DNA from: Muscardinus avellanarius
Lineage: Eukaryota > Chordata > Mammalia > Rodentia > Gliridae
Direction: 5' to 3'
Length of the DNA: 64,000 nt
NCBI GenBank assembly: GCA_963383645.1
Contig: OY726557.1
Location: 131,467,251-131,531,250 of the forward strand
Position numbers and translations under genes: made by a program. Of this stretch, positions 1 through 10,855 are shown one piece after another (the stretch's first letter is position 1; each line of letters opens with the position of its first letter). The notes beneath the pieces are model-generated. The model did not search any database, was not told where the DNA came from, and saw nothing but the letters and a program-made list of their open reading frames with translations.

Positions 1-215
1 GTATATGTGAGAGTGCGTAGATGTAGGTGAGCTTGTGAATATGAGCATAGGTGTGACAGTATGAGTGTGCTGGTATGTATGGGAATGTATGCATGTAGAT
101 GCGATCATGTGTAAATGTACAGGAGGAAGAGTAGTGAAAATGCCAGCATGTGATGTGGGCGTAGGCATGTATGAGAACTTGTGTGTGCCCGTGCAAACAC
201 ATGTAAATGTATCTG
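1..215. repeat. Degenerate TG/ATG-rich low-complexity tract
   Basis: The first ~215 bases are rich in scattered GTGTG, ATGTATG and GTGAG words without a fixed period, like a decayed (TG)n/(TATG)n tract. Chance open frames here are low-complexity and not credible genes. Confidence 0.5.
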
Positions 216-892
216 AGGGCTCTTGGATAAAGGAACCTGGATTCCAGCTGGTGACAAGGGCAGCATTTCCTGAAATTGCTAGTGACTCGCGAGCACTCTA
301 AGACCAGCAAAACTAATACAAAACAATTCAACTATGCAGAAACTTGGGTTTTCTTTCCTTTTTGTTACTGGAGAAGGAATGTACCCGAATACGGCGGAGG
401 CTCAGCCTCTGTCCTGACTTGGGGTGACCTCTTGCTTCCCTTCCTTGTGGGGCTGTATTCAGGCTGTGTTTGTCAGCTGCAGCCTTAACCAATTTTGCTC
501 AGAGTTTCAGGTTACAAGTGATCTGCCTGACCTCATTGTGGGTTTCCTGCCACGGCATGATCATCTAATGGAAACCACACCGGGCTGGGAGTCAGGAGAG
601 TTCGTGTGATCTTGGGGAGGTCAATGAAGCCGTCAGAGTCTTAACCTGCTCCCTGGCCAGCCCGAGATCAGCTCCATGTGCCTTCCTGCCTCAGAGACTG
701 ATGGGGAAAAATGAGAGGAGGGCAAGCGGACACTAACCCTCTTATTTGGTGGATACCTTTTGATCCTAAGCAGTGAAGTCCAGGGGCTTTGTGAGTTGTC
801 CTCCGAGGGCTCTGGTGTCCAGTCTGAATGTCCTTACATTTCCATGGCTTCTTGCACTGTAGCCATCTACAAAGAGAATGAAGAAAGCTTGA
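216..892. other. Unique sequence, no gene seen
   Basis: No recognisable transposon, RNA gene or coding signature on either strand. Short open frames (about 60-75 codons) lack similarity to anything I recognise. Confidence 0.5.
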
Positions 893-968
893 CACAGTGG
901 TACATGGCTGTTATCCAAGTAGTTGGGAGGCTGAGGTAGGAGGCTGAGGCAGGTTCAAGGCCACCAGC
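893..968 (+). mobile_element. Partial B1-like SINE head
   Basis: Shows a decayed 7SL/B1-like core: TGGGAGGCTGAGG followed by GAGGCAGGTTCAAGGCCA. The ID-like tail is absent, so this is an old, 3'-truncated copy. Confidence 0.6.
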
Positions 969-1398
969 TTCTCTCTTTGCACACTGGCTCCTACCTCAGT
1001 GTTCTTCCCTTCTGCAGGGACTCTCTTGTCCCACCAAGCTTCTTCTCAGCCCAATTTTACTTCTTTCTCCAGAAAGCAAGATGCAGTGCCTCCGTGCCTC
1101 CCACAGAAGCTGAGGACCAGAGGACAGCCCACCCTGTTGAAATCCTCCTGCCTTTACTCATGGCTGCAGTGGTTTGTCCTGAGAAGGGAAGGTGAGGCCT
1201 GGTTCACAAGTCAGAGCTGGGAAGATGGAAATTCTACAGTGGATGCCAACTTAGATTTTCTTTCTCCAATGGGCGTACACTGTGGGCGCAGATAATCTCT
1301 TTGGAAGTTTAGACCAAAGAAATAGAAGTCAAAGATAAAAGTTGTCCTCTAAGGTCTGGCATGAGGGCCAGCAGAATCCCACTGTCATTTTTTTGATA

Positions 1399-1402
<4 letters not shown>
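969..1402. other. Unique sequence, no gene seen
   Basis: Two overlapping open frames on the plus strand (72 and 98 codons) show no domain, signal peptide or known family pattern. Treated as chance. Confidence 0.45.

Positions 1403-1448
<46 letters not shown>
1403..1448. repeat. (TG)n microsatellite
   Basis: About 23 uninterrupted TG dinucleotides. Confidence 0.95.
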
Positions 1449-1450
<2 letters not shown>

Positions 1451-2040
1451 CCATGTTCCTCCTGCCCTGGGAACCCTTCAGTCTATGCAGTGATCATGCA
1501 TAGAGCACCTCTCTGACAGCCGGTGTGTTCAACCCTGGAAGATGCAGGCAGCAAATGAGTCACTGGAGCTGCCCTCATGAGGTCTTGGCCCAACAGGAAG
1601 AGAACATATTACACCAGTAACTATAGAAAGTACAAAGGCTTTGAGGATAGAACACAGGGATTCTTCCTTCACGGAAACTATCCTTGGTAAGATGCCTATA
1701 AACTGAAATTCGGATGGCTCAGAAAATAAGCTCCATGGTGAATACCTCTAGAAGGATGCCTGGCATAAAAGTTGCTCTCTAAATATTTGTTGAAAGGTTA
1801 ACACAGAAGTCAACAAAGGGGAATAGTTCTTGAAGAATATTCCAAGCCAAGGGAATTTTACATCTGATAGTCATGTGGCATGTACCAGAAGTCCTCCTGG
1901 CTGCATTGGAGAGATTGAAGGGAGAACCCTGAGGAAGTGGAGCTGGAGACCAGATTGCAGCGACCTTTGAATCTTGTTAAGGAGTTTGGGCTCATTCTAG
2001 GGCCATGAGAACCCAACTGAAAGCTGAAATGTTCAAAGAG
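1449..2040. other. Mostly unique; possible ancient mammalian repeat at the 3' side
   Basis: From about 1890 the text (CTGGCTGCATTGGAGAGATT, then TTAAGGAGTTTGGGCTCATTC) resembles the widespread ancient repeat also present at 43690-44485. The rest shows nothing I recognise. Confidence 0.35.
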
Positions 2041-2044
2041 GTGC

Positions 2045-2205
2045 TATACACATTAAATTGGTCCTCCTCAAATGCCGGTACACAGTCATGCAATGGAATC
2101 ACTTGGGCATATTGTTAAAACGTTAGATTGCAATTCATGGGTGGAGCCTGGGATTCTGCACCAGCTATAGGGGTCAAAGCTGCTGGTTCCAGGGACTATA
2201 CCATG
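2045..2205 (+). mobile_element. Ancient hAT-Charlie (MER-type) DNA transposon relic
   Basis: The run AATGGAATCACTTGGGCATA, then TTGTTAAAACG, GGTGGAGCCTGGGATTCTGC and CTGCTGGTTCCAGGGACTAT, follows the order of a common mammalian non-autonomous hAT-Charlie element ("...AATCACCTGG...TTGTTAAAAC..."). The subfamily is not resolved by eye. Confidence 0.5.
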
Positions 2206-2986
2206 GACAGCAAAGGAACAAAATGTTGTCTATGTGTTGAGTTTCGGCTCCCATAACAACCTATGTCCCTTCATAGTGAGGCATCTGTGAAGTTCTGTTG
2301 TTTATTTTGGTGGATAGGATAATTCATTTTCAGAACAGGAATGGATCTTAAGTTTAAGACATTTGATCTAAAAAAAGTTGGCACATCTGTCTGGGTTGGT
2401 CACTTGCCTATGGTGCCCAGTTTATTAGTGGCAGTAGTGGGTCTGGACCCAAGTTTTCCCTGAATTATCAGATCAGGAGTCTTTCTCCATTGTACCACTC
2501 TCTCCCTTTTTCACATGGCCTTTTCCCTACTGTGTCCCATCAGGATATGGGTGGAGGCCGGCGGTGCCTAGAAACAGGCATTTGGCCCATACCGGAGAGG
2601 ATTCTGGATACTGTCCGAGTCCTGGAGGATTAACTGCAGTGCTCTGTGGCCTTGGAACAAGGCCACCCAGAAAGTTTCCCAAGCCCAGATTAGCCACAGC
2701 CTGAGATGTGCACATGGTAACTGCATTATGGTCTCTCTCTTTTCTGGATTTTAATGATTTCTGTACTATGCCCGTCAGGTGATGTCCTCTTGGTGTCCGA
2801 GGTGAGTTAACCATGCTCTTTGCCATCAGGTTTGGTCCTAGAAAATCACAGTAGAGTATATTAAAAAATTCCACAAGTAAACTATTCCTTCCTTGCTTAG
2901 CATTATTGTCCATAATTTTACTATGAATTATTCATTCTTTGGATTAAGCATTGCCTATCTTCTACCTCTGTCTAAAAAAATTCCGA
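2206..2986. other. Unique sequence, no gene seen
   Basis: A 128-codon minus-strand open frame lies at 2527-2913, but it has no recognisable domain and the region shows no exon-like features. No transposon identified. Confidence 0.45.
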
Positions 2987-2997
2987 GAGGGTAAGTT

Positions 2998-3110
2998 TTT
3001 TTTTTTGAAGATTTAAAGAAGTTTATTATAAAGATAGAAATACAGAAAATAGAAATACAGCCCCATGCCAAAATGGCATGAGGGGGTGAATACTCAAAAT
3101 GAAAACACCC
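2998..3110 (-). pseudogene. Short 5'-truncated retroposed transcript 3' end
   Basis: On the minus strand a ~100-base segment ends in AATAAACTTCTTTAAATCTTC plus a poly(A) stretch, i.e. a polyadenylation signal about 20 bases before the tail. It is flanked by an 11-bp direct repeat GAGGGTAAGTT (2987-2997 and 3111-3121). These are the marks of L1-mediated retroposition of an mRNA, or of an unrecognised SINE/LTR-derived transcript. The source gene is not recognised. Confidence 0.55.
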
Positions 3111-3121
3111 GAGGGTAAGTT

Positions 3122-3841
3122 ATTAAGTCAGTAACATTCATCAGCTCCTCCCCACACCTGGGAAAGGGTTTTGGCTACAGTAGGCCCAAAAAGTAGGAAT
3201 GAGGAATAGTGAGAAGCAGAGAAACAGGAGGAAGGAGGCATCACAAACAAAACCTGCAAACTCCACCATTTTGCCCAAGGTCATCTCTGATCCTGACCTC
3301 CAGATGCTTCCTATTTTAAATAGCTCCTAATCAAAGTTGGTGGTGATGTAAGGAACTGGAGTGAAACCAGGCTTTGGATTCAGGGTGGAGTTTACAGTAA
3401 AATTATGAGTAATACCTGAGGCTTGCCTGTGCCTCTCCATCCCACGGAGTATGAATCCCCTAAAAACCACGTGTGCCTCTTGTAGGGTGAGACAGACGAG
3501 CTTAAGGTGAAGGACAAAAGGTGTAGGGTTGCTGAACAGAAACGAATACTGTTCTTTGGTGAAATAATACCCATTTCAGTTCTTTGAAATGGTGCCCTCT
3601 TGCTTTCAAAGCTCTGTCACACATCTGTCTTAACTTTATTTAATTGGGAGGGAAGACATATTGCACCTATGGCACAAAGGTCAGAGAGAGAGAGTTGGAT
3701 TAAAAATGCACACTTCTGAGCTCCACATTAGAGATTCTTTTGCAGTAAAATTGGTGTGTGGCCTTGAATCTGAATACTTAAAATTAAGTAAAAATGGATG
3801 GGCCAGCATTTGAGAAATATCAATTCCTATATAATATAGTT
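3122..3841. other. Unique sequence, no gene seen
   Basis: No repeat or gene recognised; small minus-strand open frames are judged chance. Confidence 0.45.
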
Positions 3842-3846
3842 GGTAG

Positions 3847-4226
3847 TGAAACACTGAAAATGGAGCTAGGGAATCACAAAGAGGTAAAATACCAGCCAGA
3901 TTATCAAAAGCTGCTGCTTTATTTGGACCCGGCGCCCTCGGGGAGTCAGCAGTCTGTGGGGGAAGGGACCAACAAGCCAAGCGTTTGGAGAGTCCCACGT
4001 AGTCCCAATCAGCTGGCTGAGTCACATGGTCGAGCGGAAGCACCGATGTTTTATGGGTATGCAGATTCTCTGGCAACATCTATAGTCTCGCAACCTCCGC
4101 AGTATGTCTCGCGATGTTTGGAGTCTCATGACACTTGGAGTCTCACTATATCTCGGCTTCTGGGGTCTGCCTCCTGTCCTCACTGAGGGGTCACGTGGGG
4201 GAGGGGAGGGGGGACCCAACCTATCA
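3847..4226 (-). mobile_element. Solo endogenous-retrovirus LTR (minus strand)
   Basis: A 380-bp unit that reads TG...CA on either strand, flanked by the 5-bp direct repeat GGTAG (3842-3846 and 4227-4231). In minus orientation it has a CATAAAA TATA-like box (4049-4055) and about 130 bases later an AATAAA signal (3918-3923), the expected U3-R order. An AP-1 site TGAGTCA lies at 4018-4024. CpG content is unusually high for the window, suggesting a fairly young insertion. No internal viral genes remain. A 5-bp duplication suits class III/ERVL-like or MaLR-type integration; the family is not named. Confidence 0.6.
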
Positions 4227-4231
4227 GGTAG

Positions 4232-5479
4232 GTTATGCGGGATTGCGATGTCTGAGAGTGGAAACTGAAGCCTATTTATATTGATGCCCTTAATGCCTAG
4301 CACTGCGCTTTGCCCATATTATGTTCTTGACAAATGATGGCGAAAGTTTAATGGTCAGAGAATTATTCATAAAAGTGGCAGCTGACCAGGTATTTTTATA
4401 AGAGACAAAATCGGGGGTGGAAGGTATTCCAGAAGGAAAAACTATCAAAAGCAAAGCAAACAGATGGACAAGGGGGCTTTCCAGGGACTGGGGACAAATC
4501 CTACTGTTTGATTGGAGGATTGAGTATGTATTAGAAAGTATTGGGACATAGGATTACAACAAAAAAATTAAGATCCACTAGTGGATCTTGAATTTTGGAA
4601 TGTTCACAGTTCAGAAACAGTGGGGAAACATTGAATATCCATGTCTCTGTGTGTTGGGTGTGCCAAATGGGCAAATGCAATGTCAGATGGGATTTATTTC
4701 CACACTCCTAAACCACCCTCTTAATGCCAGAACAAAGCAATTTGGGAGGCTTTTGTGCAAACTCAACACAGTTCCTAAAGCCTTGACATTTCCTAGGTTG
4801 TAATCTGCAGCCATCCCCTGGGGAAATCTCTAATCCCTCTTCAATTACCACCTGAGGAGCACTGGGTCTTAAATCTTTCCTCTCCAGTCCATCCTCTTTG
4901 GAGTTCATGACTCCAGGTGCTGCCTGAGCCCTCCCCTGAGATGTACTATAAGCTTCTCAACCCTAACATGCTCCAAGGTAGGTTCTCCCCCCACCCCCGC
5001 TTTTGCATTTCCAAGCATAGTGCCTGGTATTTGCCTACTCTCTTAAAGCAGAGACTAGAAGTCATTTTGAACTCACCTTTCACTCTCATTCATTTAAACA
5101 AAGAGCCTTAGGTGTTCCATTGATCAAATTATACTCCCTTACCCATCTTTGGGAATTTGCCCTAGAAATAATTTTGTTTTTCTTCTTTTCAGGTTTCCAT
5201 GTACATGATTTCTCCCAATTCAGCCAGTTATGAGCATCTACATCGAGAGTGGTAGTGAGAGAGAATTTTTATTATAATGGGAAAATGGAGGAAAGAGGTT
5301 CTGTTTTTGTGATTTGACTACCAAAGTAAGATTTCTCAGTTCATAATAATATTTGTTTTCAAAGTAGGATTTTATTGAAAGTTTTTTTCACTATATGCTT
5401 TAAAATACCAGTAACATATCAAGAGCCAGGCCTATTGGGGCTAAATATTGCATACAACTTGGTCCTTGTTTTATGTGAC
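4232..5479. other. Unique sequence with one perfect 20-bp palindrome
   Basis: No gene or transposon recognised. AAGATCCACTAGTGGATCTT at 4570-4589 is a perfect inverted repeat centred on ACTAGT. Several open frames under 75 codons are judged chance. Confidence 0.45.
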
Positions 5480-6200
5480 AGTAAGGAATTTCAGTACAGG
5501 TCAGTCAGAGACATAGAGATTTATTTAGAAAAGTAAGAAATACCCATTCAAGGGAGAATATGGGCCATCTCCAGAGTGAGAGACACATTGGGGGCGGGGG
5601 GGAGATCACTGGTCTCTTTCATAGGAGACTTTAGTGAGGGGTAGATAAGAGAGGGTATGTGAAGATGGCATTAATCCAGTAGTCATAAGATTTAGGATGT
5701 TTTGGTCATCTGCAGAGCTCTGATAGCCCTTCACTATCTTCTCAATTGTTAATATCATTTTGTTTAAACTATTCAAGGACAGCTAACAGTTCACAAAGAA
5801 ATTGTTCTTCTGGTTAAGCCAATTACAGGTGGGATGGTTAACAGAGTCCAAGGAGATTGCTCTCTTGTGTGGCCTCTGTCCTCTGATTTAGCAGATATCT
5901 CTCCTGTTTAATTATTCCTAGGTTGTATAATTAACAGTTCAAGGGTTTGTGAATGAATTTTCAGCAGTGTCCAGCAATCTTTCTGGATCTTTGGTGTACT
6001 CTATTGTCTGATCAGTAGATCTCCCTTTGAGAGTAGTCAACAGTGCTCAGGATAGTTAGTAATGACTTAGACATTCCTTACACATTTGAGACCAACAGGC
6101 TCAGCCAAGAAGTAAGGTTGTTGGGTAATTTTTCCACAGGCTTCTATATTAAAGCTATATTTTCGTGTTCTCCCTTTATATCTCCTTTCTACTCATTTCC
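5480..6200 (-). mobile_element. Possible old LTR-derived sequence (minus strand)
   Basis: The string GAGACATAGAGATTTATTTA followed by AAGGGAGAATATGGGCCATC and CCAGAGTGAGAGACAC resembles, by eye, the 3' half of a mammalian ERV LTR in reverse, with TTTATT as a reversed AATAAA. Ends and duplication were not found, so this is tentative. Confidence 0.3.
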
Positions 6201-6504
6201 TTTATTTATTCTATCCTACCTCAGTTAACCCCCCTTAGCAAATTTCAAGTTCACAGAACATTATTATTAGCCCTAGTAGCCATGCTGAGCATTTAGTCTC
6301 CAGAAATTCTCCATTTTGCATAACTTTGATTCCATACCCCATGACCAACATCTCCTCAACATTTCTCTCCAGCCCCTTGCAGTGTTCTACTTGCTGATTC
6401 TAGGAGTGTGACTCTTTGAGATTCTACATATGAGTGAGAGAATGCAGTATTTTTTCTGTATCTGGCTTATTTCACTTAGCACAGTGTTGCAGTTTCATCC
6501 ATGT

Positions 6505-6607
6505 TTCCTCCTCCTCCTCCTCCTCCTCCTCCTCCTCCTCCTCCTCCTCCTCCTCCTCTTCCTCCTCCTCCTCCTCCTCCTCCTCTTCTTCCTCCTCCTC
6601 CTCCTCT
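6505..6607. repeat. (TCC)n trinucleotide repeat
   Basis: About 33 TCC/CTC triplets with two short TTC interruptions. It produces long poly-Ser, poly-Leu and poly-Pro open frames in three phases, which are not genes. One strand is pure purine (GGA), a sequence able to form triplex or G-rich structures. Confidence 0.95.
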
Positions 6608-6618
6608 TTTATCCCCTG

Positions 6619-6814
6619 TAGCACTTGGAATTGAACTCAGGGGCATTATACCTCTGAGCTACACTCCCAGTCCTATTTTATTTTTATTTTTGAATCAGAG
6701 TCTTACTAGATTGCTGAGGGCCTTGTTAAGTTGCAGAGGCTGTTCTTGAACCTGTGACCCTCCTTTCTCAGTCTCCCAATTACTGGGATTTGGGCATGAA
6801 CCACTGCATCCTGC
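6619..6814 (-). mobile_element. B1-dID-type dimeric SINE (minus)
   Basis: Reversed ID tail (ATTGAACTCAGGGGCATTAT, CTCTGAGCTACACTCCCAGT), then reversed B1-like head ending CCAATTACTGGGATT. Inserted in the old L1 beside the (TCC)n tract. Confidence 0.85.
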
Positions 6815-6841
6815 CAGTTTCCTTCTTTTTAATGCTGAATA

Positions 6842-7030
6842 AAATCCCACTTCTGGACATATATCCAAAGGAGATGAGGTGAGTAAACTTGAAGAGATAC
6901 CTTGCACGCCCATGTCCATAGAAGTATTATTCATAATAACCAACATGTGGAAACACCCTAAATCTCTGTCAATAGATAGAGATGATTAGATAAGAAAAAT
7001 ATGGTATATCTAAAAATAATGATATTGAAT
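6842..7030 (+). mobile_element. Old L1 ORF2 fragment, plus strand (inverted 5' part)
   Basis: GGACATATATCCAAAGGAGA, then GCACGCCCATGTCCATAGAA, ATTCATAATAACCAACATGT and GGAAACACCC correspond to the C-terminal part of L1 ORF2 in plus orientation. It directly abuts minus-strand L1 3' sequence, so the two make one 5'-inverted insertion. Frames are broken. Confidence 0.7.
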
Positions 7031-7368
7031 TTACTGTGAGTCAAGTCCAGAAAGGTCTCAGAATTCACATCTTAAAAGAAGACATAAAACCCACAAGAGG
7101 GAAGAGTGCCCAGGCCTGTGGTCCAGTAAGGAGCAAGGTGGGGAAGAGGGCCTGAGACCAAGTGTGCTGCTGCCTCCCACCTGGCTCTGCAGAGGGAGAT
7201 GTACAGGACATAGGAGGCTGCTCTCAGGCCCCACTCAGAGCCCCAGGAAGAGGTGGCTATACTGGATGGCCTGTGCCAGCACTGGGGTCTATCCAAGTGT
7301 GGCTCCTGAGCTTGCCGTACTTCTGTGGGACATGAAGTGAACCAGAAATCACTGCATGCCCTCAACTA
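7031..7368. other. Unique sequence, no gene seen
   Basis: A 97-codon minus-strand open frame is present without any recognised domain. No transposon seen. Confidence 0.4.
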
Positions 7369-7723
7369 TGATTTGAATATGGTTTGTCCCCACCAAATCT
7401 CTCATGGAGACTCAGATACCAATTTAATAGTGTCGAGAGGTGGTGGGGCTTTAATAGGCACTTGGGGTCACGCGGGGTCCACCCTCAGGAGTGGACTGAT
7501 AGTTTTTCATGGGAATGAACAAATTAGCTATTACAGATGTTCACCCTCTAGTTTTCTCACGTAAAGCTCTTCCCAGCGGTGCCAACTTGAGTTATGATGG
7601 AGCAAGAGGCCTTTGCCAGAGGCAGCAAATAATCTTGAGCTTCCCTGCCTCCAGAACTGTGAACCCAATAAACTTCTTTATAAATTACCCAATCTCAGGT
7701 ATTCTGTTATAAAGAAAACAAAC
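7369..7723 (+). mobile_element. MaLR LTR (MST/MLT1-like), plus
   Basis: Begins TGATTTGAATATGGTTTGTC and ends with CCAATAAACTTCTTTATAAA, TTACCCAATCTCAGGTATTC, in the order of mammalian-apparent LTR retrotransposons. Contains the AATAAA signal near its 3' end. Solo LTR, no coding remnant. Confidence 0.8.
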
Positions 7724-7737
7724 AGGCAGGCCAAATA

Positions 7738-7905
7738 AGAGGTCGAAGGTTTGAGGCCAGTCTCAGCAACTTAAATGAGATCCTGTTAAAAAAGAAAAAC
7801 AACAACAAAATAGGAGTGCGGGTATAGCTCAGAGGTGGATTGCCTCTGGGCTCAATCCCTGGTACTCACCCCCCCAACACACAAACACACATACAGAGAA
7901 AAGAA
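7738..7905 (+). mobile_element. 5'-truncated dimeric SINE (plus)
   Basis: Retains the end of the B1-like head (GGTTTGAGGCCAGTCTCAGC) and an ID tail (GGTATAGCTCAGAGGTGGAT, CAATCCCTGGTACTC) followed by a short CA-rich stretch. Confidence 0.75.
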
Positions 7906-7979
7906 ACCATATACAGCACAAGGTCAGCAGGGCGGAAAGATGGACAGTGTGGAATGGAACTGTGAAGAAGCTTCACTAT

Positions 7980-8311
7980 ACCCTATAGCTAGAAAACCTT
8001 AAAAACATGCTAAGTTGAAGAAGTCAGTCATTAAAACCCACTGATTGTATGAGCCCATTTATATGGAATATCCAGAACAGGAAAATTACAGAAACGAAAT
8101 AGATGTGGGTGGAAGGAAGGAAGAGAAAGGGCATATGTACCTGTTTATGTGTATGGGATGTCTCATTCAGGAGGTAAAAATGTTCTAAAATTGAAGGCAG
8201 TGATGTTGCACAACTCTGTAAATATATTTTAAAAGTGCTGAGTTTTAAACCCTAAATAGCAAATTGTATAGTGTGGGCACTGTATCTCAATAAAATGATT
8301 ATTTAAAAAAT
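7980..8311 (+). mobile_element. Old L1 3'UTR end (plus)
   Basis: CATTTATATGGAATATCCAG, AATAGATGTGGGTGG, AAAATGTTCTAAAATTGAAG, TGTTGCACAACTCTGTAAAT and terminal TATCTCAATAAAATGATTAT follow the 3' end of old L1M elements. Confidence 0.65.
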
Positions 8312-8737
8312 ACCTTTAATTGACAGTTTAAGTGCTTCCTCATCTCTGCTGCTCAGACGGGAGATGACTTGTGGAGAACATGAGATCAAGAACCTGTTCA
8401 GCAGCCAGACCTTCTCCTGCGCTGAACCAACTGCGTTTCACTTCCAACGCTGCCGCCACTGCTCAATCCTGCCTTTGAAACCACTTGGTTTACAATGAGA
8501 ATATCGAGGAGGATATTATTATTTACATTACACATGTCCTAGGTATGAGAACCCTCAGGAGAAGTTTGTCTTGGCTTTAGACTTAGCAATCATTGTTCAT
8601 TGTTCTTCTGAACAACTGGTTTATTTTTTCTTCTAGGCATTGCACTGGATGCAAAGGAGTTTTCCCTGTTGATGTTGACTGCTAGAAAGCTGAGGGCCAA
8701 ATCTGTGATCTGTGATTCCTCCCATGTCATTCATTTG

Positions 8738-8785
<48 letters not shown>

Positions 8786-9572
8786 GTGCAATGTGTTGAT
8801 CTCATTCTTAGATCTATTCTGTATCTATCCTAACCCATGTTTTCATTTAGTCTTCTACACTTGTAATTTAAAAAAAAAAGAGAAAAGCCTGCTGTATTTT
8901 CTAATATTTGCATAAAATCCACCTCCCTTTGGAATGAGTGGGAGAAAAAACAGACCTCCAGAATACCTCTTGCCCCGCCCTTCCCCCTTTGCTCAGGTCT
9001 TCCTCTGTCACACTTGACTTGTTGTCAGTAGGGTTTCCTGTTGTCAGATTGCTTTCCCAGACTCTTGTCTCATGTCTCTACACACTCTTTCTCCAAGTTC
9101 TGCTGAAAGAGAGCTTTGAAAAATCATCACTGTCTAAAGGACCTAGTGTGGCTCCCCTGGCTGTTAAAATGGTGGCCACATTTCTTTGCTGGGAACATGT
9201 GCCTCATTAGCACTTGACTTTGGTCTTTCTCCTCTGTCAATGCCACCAAGACCTTTCTATTTCTCACGCTTTCTCTTGGCATTTATACATAGTTCTTCTC
9301 TGTGTTAGTCTTTCTGAGGTAATCTCACTTGTCCAGATGCCTCCAGCTCTGAGGACCCCCTCAGATTCTGTGCTCCCAGAACGCTTAAGAGTTGTCTCTC
9401 TTTTACAATGATTAGTTGGGTCTGTTACCGCATTGTCAGTGACTCCCTGAGGCAAGGAGGTTGTTCTAGGTTCTTTGTGTCACTGGTCCTTAGTAGTGTG
9501 CATGGATTATACTAATGGTTTTGGAGTTAATTTAAATATGTTAGCATTGACAGTTTATAAATAATATTATCT
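8312..9572. other. Unique sequence with an (AC)n tract; no gene seen
   Basis: Only the dinucleotide tract at 8741-8783 is recognisable. Open frames of 63-90 codons around 8938-9455 lack any recognised family. Confidence 0.4.
8741..8783. repeat. (AC)n microsatellite
   Basis: About 21 uninterrupted AC units. Confidence 0.95.
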
Positions 9573-9762
9573 TGCCAAGTGCTGTAGCCCATGTCTGTAA
9601 TCCTAGTACTTGGGAAGCTGAGACTGGAGGATCGCAGGTTCAAGGCCAGTGCATTCTAATTTAGTGAGACTCTGTTTCAAAAAAAAAAAAAAATAGGACT
9701 AATGGTATAGCTCAGAGGTAAAATACTCCTGGGTTCAAGCCCCAGTACCACAGTAAATAAAT
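9573..9762 (+). mobile_element. B1-dID-type dimeric SINE (plus)
   Basis: Head GTCTGTAATCCTAGTACTTG, GAGGATCGCAGGTTCAAGGC; A-rich linker; tail TGGTATAGCTCAGAGGTAAA, GGGTTCAAGCCCCAGTACCA; then AATAAATG. Confidence 0.88.
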
Positions 9763-9954
9763 GTAACCTTTTCTTTCTTCTCTATTACCTCTACTACATT
9801 TAGAACATTACTACTAATTCTACTGGGTGGAAATTGGAATGATAGTTATGTTAAAAAAAATTGCCCTTATCAGTTAGATATGCTCTCTCAGATATTTATG
9901 GGCAAAATATTATTCTTTGGACTTACTTTGCAATACTTTTCCTAAAACAAACAA

Positions 9955-10110
9955 ACAAAACCAAATTAAGATATGAGGGGAAAGACAGGAAACAGATGAT
10001 ATAACTAGCCAAGCGTTGATACCTGGGTGATGACAGATACCTATCATTCTGCTAATCTCTTTAATGTTCTGTATGTTTACAATTTTTCATAATAAAGTTC
10101 TATATACTGG
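9955..10110 (+). mobile_element. Probable old L1/LINE 3' end (plus)
   Basis: ACCTGGGTGATGACAGATAC, TTTACAATTTTTCATAATAA follow the closing pattern of old mammalian LINE 3' ends. Short and decayed. Confidence 0.4.
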
Positions 10111-10614
10111 GGTATTAGATAGCTTAAGGAATCTCTGAGCTCTTTACAAAGGTGGGCTAAGAGATAAGGCCGTCAAGAATCACATCCCAAACTGTTCACA
10201 GATAGCAGACATAGCTGCTATTCAGTGCTCTAGCCGCCACACCAGCCAGGGTGAACGCTGGGTACCACCTTGACACCTGCTACTATTGCTATGTCCAGAA
10301 ACCAGGCATAGTGATCCCTCTGACCTTCTGTAGCTGCAGTAGATTTGGTACAGTCTTTCTTCTTTGCATGAGTGGGGCAGGAGCATCCTGCTGCACAGAC
10401 CTGGGTCACTACACTTAGCTCTTTGCCCTGGGCCAGGAAGACAATGCCTGCAGGTGAGAGATGGGCTCTGCTTCATCCTGTGAGGGGTTCCTTTGACATA
10501 GGAAAAAGAAAAAAGAAAGCTAAATAACAACTGCAAGGAGAGAAATGTCTCTCCCAGCACTTTGAAGTATATTAAAATTTTTATTAGGTTTTCACTGTGG
10601 TTTAAAGCCTTTTG
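10111..10614. other. Unique sequence, no gene seen
   Basis: Contains a 112-codon minus-strand open frame (10222-10560) with a hydrophobic N-terminal stretch (LSLQLLFSFLFSFSYV) and several Cys. I recognise no family and see no supporting transcription signals; it is most likely chance. Confidence 0.4.
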
Positions 10615-10639
10615 TGCTTGTGCAGTTCTTTGCAGTTTG

Positions 10640-10855
10640 CAAATGTGTTCACATACATTATCATGTAATTTTAATAATTTTGTTTACAAGATGTTCGCAT
10701 GTGTATCTCTTACAACAACTTTACAAGTCAGAATCATATCCATATCACAGATGAGAAAATTATGGAAAAGAGAGGTAAAGTGACTCACCCGAGCACCCAG
10801 AACCTTTAACTGATGGCCTCAGACTTTAAACCCAGAGATTTTTCTACTATAATAC
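10640..10855 (+). mobile_element. MIR-like ancient SINE (plus)
   Basis: CACAGATGAGAAAATTATGG, AAGAGAGGTAAAGTGACTCA and CCAGAGATTTTTC preserve the MIR core order ("...GATGAGGAAACTGAGG..."). Confidence 0.55.

Larger units (their letters stand above)
6245..6841 (-). mobile_element. Old L1 3' end, minus strand (interrupted)
   Basis: ATTATTATTAGCC...CTCCAGAAATTCTCC...GACCAACATCTCC...CATATGAGTGAGAGAATGCAG...CTGGCTTATTTCACTTAGCA is the reverse complement of the ORF2-end/3'UTR region of old mammalian L1 (L1M type). It is split by a (TCC)n tract and a SINE, resuming at TTTCCTTCTTTTTAATGCTG. Confidence 0.75.

Noticed and set aside
6430..6749. Poly-Leu, poly-Ser and poly-Pro open frames
   Set aside because: Translations of the (TCC)n tract in three phases.
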